From JALYRV01 sp036675475 (GTDB lineage Bacteria; Acidobacteriota; Vicinamibacteria; Vicinamibacterales; SCN-69-37), in contig JAKFEY010000044.1 in NCBI GenBank assembly GCA_036675475.1, forward strand, positions 1 through 64,000: DNA of 64,000 nt. The letters run 5' to 3'. A program made the translations under genes and the position numbers. A model generated the notes under the pieces. It saw nothing but the letters and a program-made list of their open reading frames with translations, was not told the DNA's origin and did no database searches. The number at the start of each line of letters is the position of its first letter. Within the stretch, counting starts at the first letter, position 1. Of the stretch, positions 58,415-64,000 are shown piece after piece.

Positions 58415-59929
58415 ATGCCCGCGCCGCGACTGATTCGTCTGTTCGACCAGGTGCCGGAGGGCATCTTCATCGGCTCGGTCGATGTCTCCGGCTGCCGCAC
58501 CGCGTCGGCCAATCCCTATCTCAAACTGATGTTCGGCCTTGCCGCCGACACGCCCGACGAGGCGGTACTGCCCTTCGCGGCCGATCGGTTCGTCGACGCG
58601 CAGGCGCACGAGGCGTTTGTCGACCGCCTGGCGCGCGACGGCACGGTGCGCGATTACCTGCTGCGGATGCGCCGCGCCGACGGCTCGCCCTTCTGGGTCG
58701 AAGTCACCGCGATTGCCGAACCGGCCGAAGGCGCCGCCGGCACGCTCGCGATCGAAGCCCTGGTGCGCGACGTCAGCGAGCGGAAGAAACTGGACGATCA
58801 GGCCAAGGACGTGTACCACCAGCTGCTGCAGGCCGAAAAGCTGGCGGCCCTCGGCCAGACGATTTCAGGCGTGGCGCACGAGTTGAACAATCCGCTCGCG
58901 GCGATTCTGACGTGGGCCGAGCGGCTCGCCGCCAACCCGTCGCCCGACACCACCGCGAAAGGCGTCGACGCCATCCTCGCGCAGGCCGAACGCGCCGCGC
59001 GCATCGTGCGCAACCTGCTCACCTTCGCGCGCAAGCGGCACACGACGCGCGCCATGGTCGACCTGAATCACGTCATTCGCGAAACGCTGTCGCTCCGTGC
59101 CTACGAGCAGCGCGTCAGCAACGTCGTGATCGTCGAAGCCCTGGCGGCCGGCCTTCCGCAGGTGTTTGCCGACCCGCATCAGGTGCAGCAGGTGCTGCTC
59201 AACCTGATCATCAACGCCGAGCAGGCGATGCTCGGCGCCAACGGCCGCGGCACGCTCATCGTCCGCACCTGGCACGAGCCCGACCGCGACGCCGTCATCC
59301 TCGAGGTGAACGACGATGGGCCGGGGGTGCCGGCGGATGTGCAGCCAAAAATCTTCGATCCGTTTTTTACGACGAAGGAGGTGGGCAAGGGCACGGGGCT
59401 CGGGCTCACCGTCGCGTACGCCATCGTGCAGGAACACGGCGGGCGCCTGCGGCTCGAGTCGTCGCCGGGCGCCGGCGCGTCGTTCTTCATGGAGCTGCCG
59501 GTCGGCGGCATGGCCGTGCGCACGCCGGCGCCGGCCGGCGCGCCGGCGCGGTCCGACATCCCGCAGGGATCGACGGCGCTGATTGTGGAAGACGAGGCGG
59601 CGCTGCGCGCGGCGGTGGGCGACGCGCTGGCCGACGCGGGGTTTGCCGTGGACCGCGCCGCGGACGGCGAAGAGGCGCTCGCGAAAACACGCGAGCGCGA
59701 CTACGACCTGATCGTCTGCGACCTGAAGATGCCGCGCGTCGACGGCCCGGCGTTCTTCGCGGCGCTGTCGGACGAGAAGCCGTCGCTCGCGCGCCGGGTG
59801 ATCTTCGTCACGGGCGACGTTGCCGGCACCGACGCCGAGCGCTTTCTCGAATCCAGCGGCTGCCGCTGGCTCGCCAAGCCGTTCCGCCTACGCGATCTTC
59901 TGCGTCTCGCGCGTGAAACCCTGCGCTGA
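58415..59929 (+). CDS. Hybrid sensor histidine kinase (PAS-HisKA-ATPase-REC)
   Basis: A 504-residue cytosolic kinase: a PAS domain (about 10-125), NtrB-type HisKA with GVAHELNNPLAAILTWAERL, an ATPase domain (NLIINAEQAML, NDDGPGVP, GLGLTVAYAIV) and a C-terminal receiver (about 390-504) with DLIVCDLKMPRVDG and a WLAKPFRL lysine. The H-E-L-N-N phosphorylation site is of the same type as in the orphan DHp protein at 60936. ATG at 58415 chosen; a TTG nine codons earlier is less likely. Overlaps the convergent sigma gene by 42 bases. Confidence 0.93.
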   Translation: MPAPRLIRLFDQVPEGIFIGSVDVSGCRTASANPYLKLMFGLAADTPDEAVLPFAADRFVDAQAHEAFVDRLARDGTVRDYLLRMRRADGSPFWVEVTAIAEPAEGAAGTLAIEALVRDVSERKKLDDQAKDVYHQLLQAEKLAALGQTISGVAHELNNPLAAILTWAERLAANPSPDTTAKGVDAILAQAERAARIVRNLLTFARKRHTTRAMVDLNHVIRETLSLRAYEQRVSNVVIVEALAAGLPQVFADPHQVQQVLLNLIINAEQAMLGANGRGTLIVRTWHEPDRDAVILEVNDDGPGVPADVQPKIFDPFFTTKEVGKGTGLGLTVAYAIVQEHGGRLRLESSPGAGASFFMELPVGGMAVRTPAPAGAPARSDIPQGSTALIVEDEAALRAAVGDALADAGFAVDRAADGEEALAKTRERDYDLIVCDLKMPRVDGPAFFAALSDEKPSLARRVIFVTGDVAGTDAERFLESSGCRWLAKPFRLRDLLRLARETLR

Positions 59930-60721
59930 GGCGCGCGCCATCTTCTTCTTCATCGGCGGCACCATCTGGAGCCGCGCCTGGGCCGCTTCGGTGGCGGTCT
60001 CATGCATGCCGACGTCGGCCGCGAGCAGCCGCTTGAGGCGATCGAGCGCGCGCGCGTGCAGCTGCGATACGCGCGATTCGTTCACGCCAATCTCGCAGCC
60101 AATCTGCTTCATGGTGGCTTCGCCGAAGTAGTACATCGATACGATCTTGCGCTCTCGCGGCGGCAGCGCGTGCATCGCGCGGCGAATGCGCTCCTTCACT
60201 TCCTGCGTCTCGAACGCCTTGTCGGGCGACGGCGGCTCGCTCGGCACCAGCACGGCCGGCAGCGAGGCGCCGTCGACCGATTCAGCCGACGCCATCGGCG
60301 AGGTCGACTCAATCGTATGGATGCGCACGATCGTCTTTTCGAGGCGCGCGACGTCGGTGCCGACGCGCGTGGCCAGATCCTGCATCGACGGCTCGACGCC
60401 AAGCTCGCGGCGCAGCGACTCGCGCGCGGCTTCGAGCTCGCGGCGCACGCGGCGCACGCCGCGCGGCCAGGCGTCCTTGCGCAGCGCGTCGATCATGGCG
60501 CCGCGCACGCGGCGCTCGGCAAACGTCTCGAACTTGATGCCGCGGCCGGCGTCATAGCGGCGTGCCGCGTCGATCAACCCCAGCATGCCGTCCTGCACGA
60601 GGTCGCCGATATCAATGGAGTTCGGCATCGTGGCCGCAACCCTGCGGGCCAGCGATTCCACGAACGGCAGGCTGTCGGCAATGCGGTCACGTTCGGCGGC
60701 GGCGAGTGGCTGTCGGGACAT
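59888..60721 (-). CDS. Sigma-28 family (FliA/WhiG-like) RNA polymerase sigma factor
   Basis: A 277-residue sigma factor with regions 2 (about 20-90, DIGDLVQDGMLGLIDAARRYD and RVRGAMIDALRKDAWPRGVRR), 3 (about 95-155) and 4 (about 190-250, LPPRERKIVSMYYFGEATM and GVNESRVSQLHARALDRLK). It fits the FliA/WhiG group that drives motility or developmental genes. The C-terminal ~25 residues are a basic extension. A sigma-54 type promoter lies upstream (60753-60767), suggesting a sigma-54 to sigma-28 cascade. No flagellar gene is in the window. Confidence 0.92.
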   Translation of the reverse strand: MSRQPLAAAERDRIADSLPFVESLARRVAATMPNSIDIGDLVQDGMLGLIDAARRYDAGRGIKFETFAERRVRGAMIDALRKDAWPRGVRRVRRELEAARESLRRELGVEPSMQDLATRVGTDVARLEKTIVRIHTIESTSPMASAESVDGASLPAVLVPSEPPSPDKAFETQEVKERIRRAMHALPPRERKIVSMYYFGEATMKQIGCEIGVNESRVSQLHARALDRLKRLLAADVGMHETATEAAQARLQMVPPMKKKMARASAQGFTRETQKIA

Positions 60722-60752
60722 TTTCGGGAAGCTCCTTCGGCGGAGCTCTAGC

Positions 60753-60767
60753 GCAACCGGATGGCCA
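60753..60767 (-). promoter_or_regulatory. Sigma-54 type -24/-12 promoter of the sigma-28 gene
   Basis: On the minus strand TGGCCATCCGGTTGC keeps TGGC and TTGC with ten bases between GG and GC. The predicted transcript start is near 60742, about 20 bases before the ATG at 60721, with AAGGAGC as ribosome site. TGCGTCAAA repeats lie 136-183 bases upstream of the -12 element, at enhancer distance. Confidence 0.6.
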
Positions 60768-60888
60768 GCTTTAAAGCGATGAAAAGGCGAAGGGCAATCC
60801 CGCGATTCTGGAGCGATTAACAGCCTGTGAAATCAGTGACTTACGGGGAATGACGCGCCGTGTAAGGGTGTGCAGTTACGAGCGGATG

Positions 60889-60936
60889 TGCGTCAAACCG
60901 TTGGCAGGATGCGTCAAAGCGTCGGAAGTTTGACGC
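60889..60936. promoter_or_regulatory. Enhancer-like TGCGTCAAA repeats
   Basis: TGCGTCAAA occurs at 60889-60897 and 60910-60918, 21 bases apart (two helical turns), and the inverted form TTTGACGC at 60929-60936. The last two make a dyad GCGTCAAA-N10-TTTGACGC. Position and symmetry fit binding sites of a sigma-54 activator for the promoter at 60753. The rest of the 60722-60935 gap shows nothing else I recognise. Confidence 0.5.
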
Positions 60937-61181
60937 TATTTTGTGTTCGATGGGCCTGTTTCTGTGAGCTTGCGGATTTCCCGGGCGGTCGCCATGGCGT
61001 CGAGCGCGCTGCTCACCACCTGGCCGGCCCGCGAGCGCGCGGCATCCTCGGTCGCGCGCGCCTCGAGCAACTCGGCGTTCGCGAGCACTATGCCCAGCTG
61101 ATTGTTCAACTGGTGGAAGAGCCGTCCGAGATCGCGGGTGTCGGCCACGTGAAGCTGCTCGCCTCGATGGTGCGCGATCAC
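60936..61181 (-). CDS. Orphan DHp (HisKA-like) protein without ATPase domain
   Basis: An 81-residue protein starting at a GTG that overlaps the stop of the HTH gene as GTGA. Residues 17-40 read as an NtrB-type phospho-acceptor helix, with RLFHQLNNQLGIVLANAELLE (His23), followed by a second helix ending REIRKLTETG. This is the dimerisation/histidine phosphotransfer unit of a histidine kinase, but no ATPase domain follows. It could accept phosphate from another kinase and pass it to a receiver such as the NtrC-type protein at 61457, or merely bind one. The frame is only visible if a GTG start is accepted. Confidence 0.7.
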   Translation of the reverse strand: MIAHHRGEQLHVADTRDLGRLFHQLNNQLGIVLANAELLEARATEDAARSRAGQVVSSALDAMATAREIRKLTETGPSNTK

Positions 61182-61387
61182 GCCGTGACGCTGTTCTTGC
61201 GGCTGCTCCACCCGGCGCGCTGTTCCGGCTCGCGCCACAGCGTGTCGACGAAGATGCGGACCGATCCGCCGGCTGTACGCACGTACTCCACCTTGCCGTT
61301 GGCGATCCAGTTGTAGATCGTGCGGCGGCTGACGCCCACGAGCTCGCACGCCTTCATGATCGAAATGGTCTTCCGCTCCACAATCAT
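61178..61387 (-). CDS. Excisionase/BldC-like small HTH protein
   Basis: A 69-residue protein with a MerR-type winged helix: ISIMKACELVGVSRRTIYNWI followed by NGKVEYVRTAGGSVRIFVDTL. Such proteins are annotated as excisionase-family DNA-binding proteins; stand-alone versions outside phages act as regulators (BldC type). GAGGGG is placed eight bases before the ATG. It is divergent from the NtrC-type regulator (69 bases to its start) and coupled to the DHp protein downstream. No integrase is nearby, so an excisionase role is unlikely. Confidence 0.87.
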   Translation of the reverse strand: MIVERKTISIMKACELVGVSRRTIYNWIANGKVEYVRTAGGSVRIFVDTLWREPEQRAGWSSRKNSVTA

Positions 61388-61456
61388 GTCATTCCCCTCA
61401 CGGCATCTATCGGCATTTGCGTGCAGGCCTTCAGGGTGTCAAAATGCCGTCACCTG

Positions 61457-62872
61457 ATGGCCGAACCCTGGCACCTCCTGCTGGTCGACGATGAGAAAGC
61501 CCTGAGGGAGGCCGTGGCCGAACAGCTCGCCGACCAGGGCTTCAAGGTGACGGAGGCCGCTGACGGCAAGACGGCGGTGGCGCAACTCTCGGACTTCGCC
61601 TACGACATCGTCGTCACCGACCTGCGGCTGCCCGGCGCCGACGGACGCAAGGTGCTGCAGGAAGCGCGCGCGCGTTATCCCGACATCATCGCGATCGTGA
61701 TCACCGGGTACGGCACGGTGAAGGACGCCGTCGAGCTGATCAAGCAAGGCGCGAGCGACTTCATCACCAAGCCGTTCCAGTTTGACGCGCTGCTGCACGT
61801 GATCAACGCCGCGCTCGAGCAGCGGCGGCTGCGATCCGAGAACGACTATCTGCGCGCGCAGCTCGACGAGCGCTATCGCATCGAAGGCATCGTCGGCAAA
61901 AGCGATGCGATGCGCGGGCTGTTCCAGCTGCTGCACACGGTGGCCGACTCGCCCGCCACTGTTTTGATTACGGGTGAAACCGGCACGGGCAAGGAGCTCG
62001 CGGCACGCGCCATTCATCATGCGGGCTCGCGGAAGGCCAACCGCTTCGTCGCGCTCAACTGCAGCGCGATTCCCGAAACGCTGCTCGAGGCCGAGTTGTT
62101 CGGTCACGTGCGCGGCGCCTTCACGGGCGCGGTCGGCAATCGCCAGGGCAAGCTCGAAGCGGCGCATCGCGGCACGTTGTTTCTCGACGAGATCGGGACG
62201 ATGAGCGCGGCGCTGCAGGCGAAGATGCTGCGCGTGCTGCAGGAGCGGGAGTTCGAGCGCGTCGGCGACTCGCAGACCATCAAGGTGGACGTGCGCGTGA
62301 TTGCCGCGACGCACGCGGATCTCGCGAAGATGGTGGCGGCAGGGGAGTTTCGCGAAGATCTCTTCTATCGCCTGAACGTGGTGCCGGTGCGCATGCCGGC
62401 GCTGCGCGAGCGCCGCGACGACATTCCGCTGCTCGTGCAGCACTTCCTGACCAAGCTGGCGCGCGACGCGGCGGGGCGCAAGGACAAGAGTGCCACCGCA
62501 CAGGGGCCATCCACCGTTTCGCAGGACGGAATGCGGCAGCTGATGACGTATGACTGGCCCGGCAACGTGCGGCAGCTGGAGAATGTGATCGAGCGGCTCT
62601 ACACGCTGCTGCCGAAGCGCGCGCAGATTGAGCTGAGCGATCTGCCCGACGAGATTCGCAACGCCTCGCCCGCCGCGTCATCGTCGGCGCACGCCGAGCC
62701 GATGCCGGAGCACGGCGTCGATCTGGACGGCTATCTGTCGAATGTCGAGTTGATGCTGATTCGCAAGGCACTCGACCGGACGAGCGGCAACAAGCGGCGC
62801 GCGGCCGATCTGTTGCAGATCAAGCGGACGACGCTGATCGAGAAGCTGAAGCGTCTCGAACGAGGGAACTGA
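61457..62872 (+). CDS. Sigma-54 dependent response regulator (NtrC family)
   Basis: A 471-residue activator: receiver (about 7-120, phospho-acceptor Asp55 in VVTDLRLPG, Lys in ITKPFQF), AAA+ domain (about 140-375) with Walker A GETGTGKE, the sigma-54 contact loop GAFTGA, and RLNVVPVRMPALRER, and a C-terminal Fis-type HTH (LDRTSGNKRRAADLLQIKRTTL). It activates sigma-54 promoters from enhancers. I chose the ATG at 61457 because the receiver starts right after it; a GTG at 61421 is possible. No cognate full kinase is adjacent; the hybrid kinase or DHp protein nearby are candidates. Confidence 0.94.
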   Translation: MAEPWHLLLVDDEKALREAVAEQLADQGFKVTEAADGKTAVAQLSDFAYDIVVTDLRLPGADGRKVLQEARARYPDIIAIVITGYGTVKDAVELIKQGASDFITKPFQFDALLHVINAALEQRRLRSENDYLRAQLDERYRIEGIVGKSDAMRGLFQLLHTVADSPATVLITGETGTGKELAARAIHHAGSRKANRFVALNCSAIPETLLEAELFGHVRGAFTGAVGNRQGKLEAAHRGTLFLDEIGTMSAALQAKMLRVLQEREFERVGDSQTIKVDVRVIAATHADLAKMVAAGEFREDLFYRLNVVPVRMPALRERRDDIPLLVQHFLTKLARDAAGRKDKSATAQGPSTVSQDGMRQLMTYDWPGNVRQLENVIERLYTLLPKRAQIELSDLPDEIRNASPAASSSAHAEPMPEHGVDLDGYLSNVELMLIRKALDRTSGNKRRAADLLQIKRTTLIEKLKRLERGN

Positions 62873-62873
62873 C

Positions 62874-64000
62874 ATGTCACGGGCGGCGTACTGGACGATC
62901 ATCGCTGGAGGGCAGCCAACCGCGTTTCGCGGGCGCGACAGGGAAGATCTGCTGCCGACGCTCAAGCAGCTGCAAAGCAAACAGCCTGACGCCGCAATCG
63001 TCTGGTTCGAGCGCGGCAAAGTGTTTCAGACGCGCGAAGAGGCGCTGGCCGACCGGCGCGCGCCAAGTGAGCGGCGTCCGCGCGACTGGCGGCCTGGCGG
63101 CGATCACAAGGACCCGCGCGCGAAGTACGACCAGACGCGCGACGAGAAGCGCGCGCGGTTCAAGCAGATCGCGCGCAGGAAGGGCGAGGGCTATCAGGGC
63201 CCGCCCGATCGCGAGCGGGGCGGACGCGGCGAGGGCGATCGCGAGCGTGGCGGACGCGGTCCGTTCGATCGCGGCCCGCGCGACCGTGAGCCGAGGGAGC
63301 GCGAGCCGCGGGAACGTGAGCCGCGCGACCGCGAGCCGCGCGAAAAGCCGGCGAGCAAGCCGCAAGGCGGCTTCGATCCGTTTGCCGACATGCCGCGACG
63401 GCCGTCGGGCGGCCGGCCGCCGTCTGGGGAGCGGCCGTTTGGAGGCAAACGGCCGTTCAGCGACCGGCAAGGGCCTGCTGACAAGCGGCCATTCGGCGGC
63501 GGGAAGCCGTTCGGCGATCGCCGGCCTCCATCCGGCGAAGGCGGCGGCCCGCGCAGGTCGTGGCAGAACAGGGAAGGCGGCGATCGGCGTCCTCCGTCCA
63601 GCCCGCGGAAACCGGGCGCAGGCGGTGGTTTCCGCGACGGCGGGCCGCGGAAACCCGGGGCCTGGCGCGACCCAGGGGCCGGCGGCGGGCGGCCTCCCGC
63701 GGGAGGCGGCGGGCGTCCCCCGGCTGCCGGGGGCCGGCCAGGGCCAGGGCGCGGTCCGAATGCCGGACGCGGCCCGGGAGCGGGTGGCCGAGGGCCGGGC
63801 AGCGGTGGGTTCGGACCTGGCGGCCCGGGTCGCGGGCCGGGAGGTGGAGGACGCGGACCGGGCGGCGGCCGTGGGCCAGGTGGTCCTGGCGGAGGCCGAG
63901 GACCGGGCGGCGGACGCGGGCCCGGGGGTGGACGTGGACCGGGAGGTGGCCGCGGCCCAGGCGGCGGCCGGGGACCCGGCGGCAGCAGGGGAGGCGGCCG
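62874..64000 (+). CDS. Long Gly/Arg/Pro-rich low-complexity protein (3' end outside window)
   Basis: The ATG at 62874 is one base after the stop of the NtrC-type gene, and the frame stays open to the window end: 375 residues are visible. Residues 1-50 form a small ordered domain (MSRAAYWTIIAGGQPTAFRG, then LLPTLKQLQ and IVWFERGKVFQ). A lysine/arginine-rich linker follows, then REPRERE and RPFGG repeats, and from about residue 250 mainly GGRGPGG units. This resembles RGG-box RNA-binding proteins and should be disordered and strongly basic. Function unknown; RNA binding or condensate formation is inference. Confidence 0.8.
   Translation, partial: MSRAAYWTIIAGGQPTAFRGRDREDLLPTLKQLQSKQPDAAIVWFERGKVFQTREEALADRRAPSERRPRDWRPGGDHKDPRAKYDQTRDEKRARFKQIARRKGEGYQGPPDRERGGRGEGDRERGGRGPFDRGPRDREPREREPREREPRDREPREKPASKPQGGFDPFADMPRRPSGGRPPSGERPFGGKRPFSDRQGPADKRPFGGGKPFGDRRPPSGEGGGPRRSWQNREGGDRRPPSSPRKPGAGGGFRDGGPRKPGAWRDPGAGGGRPPAGGGGRPPAAGGRPGPGRGPNAGRGPGAGGRGPGSGGFGPGGPGRGPGGGGRGPGGGRGPGGPGGGRGPGGGRGPGGGRGPGGGRGPGGGRGPGGSRGGG

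Noticed and set aside
60730..60747. Hairpin AGCTCC/GGAGCT that would hide the ribosome site of the sigma-28 gene
   Set aside because: The predicted sigma-54 transcript start (near 60742) lies inside the 5' arm, so the stem would probably not form in the mRNA.
60900..60916. TTGGCAGGATGCG as another sigma-54 promoter
   Set aside because: GG and GC are only six bases apart instead of ten.
61178..61387. Excisionase-like gene as sign of a mobile element
   Set aside because: No integrase, att-like repeat or tRNA end is nearby, and such HTH proteins are common as stand-alone regulators.

Overview
The window is GC-rich (estimated around two thirds G+C by eye), tightly packed bacterial chromosome with no rRNA, tRNA, insertion sequence, phage gene or CRISPR array that I could see. 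The best clues to the host are a VWFA protein of the type first described in Acidobacteria (32615-33556), a duplicated MacB/FtsX-like permease next to its PadR regulator (10271-13251, the ADOP arrangement common in Acidobacteriota), and OmpA and beta-barrel proteins that indicate an outer membrane. A Vicinamibacteria-like acidobacterium is my inference, not a proof. No stretch longer than about 280 bases lacks a gene.

Layout. 1-7043: a DUF349 protein, an ECF sigma factor with a truncated partner, and a minus-strand MFS/amidohydrolase/amidohydrolase operon. 7072-14402: two unknown proteins, a class A beta-lactamase-like hydrolase, a NAGPA-type phosphodiester glycosidase, the PadR/ADOP pair and an S66 LD-carboxypeptidase. 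14484-22490: a five-gene minus-strand operon (PLP desulfhydrase, beta-CASP nuclease, dipeptidyl peptidase III, M28 peptidase, HEAT-cyclophilin). 22511-31104: an MTHFR-like protein, aminotransferases, DUF5996 and zf-UBP proteins, and a minus-strand DoxX/SDR/REC-KaiB/KaiC operon. 31112-45923: envelope proteins, alanine-type aminotransferase, AI-2E transporter, a large membrane protein, Kbl, a SpoIIE phosphatase, an M1 peptidase, a lone NuoG and CcdA. 45960-58388: glycosyltransferase, lipid kinase, PDZ protein, PAS histidine kinase, GAF-SpoIIE phosphatase, a FabZ-like dehydratase, EamA/Lrp, YhaM-like nuclease and a DECR-type reductase. 58415-64000: a signalling cluster of hybrid kinase, sigma-28 family factor, an orphan DHp protein coupled to a small HTH protein, and an NtrC-type sigma-54 activator, ending in a very long Gly/Arg/Pro-rich protein cut by the window edge.

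The most interesting non-coding content: (1) two minus-strand hairpin elements (24593-24705 and 25921-26018) with different but fully compensated stems around a shared core, which look like a structured RNA family; (2) sigma-54 type -24/-12 promoters in front of DUF5658, Lmo0937-type, sigma-28 and perhaps OB-fold genes, with enhancer-like repeats upstream of the sigma-28 one and an NtrC-type activator nearby; (3) a perfectly symmetric divergent ECF promoter at 2747-2804; (4) repeated TAnnnT-N6/7-ATG arrangements that predict leaderless mRNAs; (5) a dispersed short palindrome that supplies stop codons to neighbouring genes.

The most interesting coding content is the REC-KaiB fusion overlapping a double-domain KaiC gene, and the orphan histidine (DHp-only) protein translationally coupled to an excisionase-like HTH protein beside an NtrC-type regulator that has no obvious kinase of its own.
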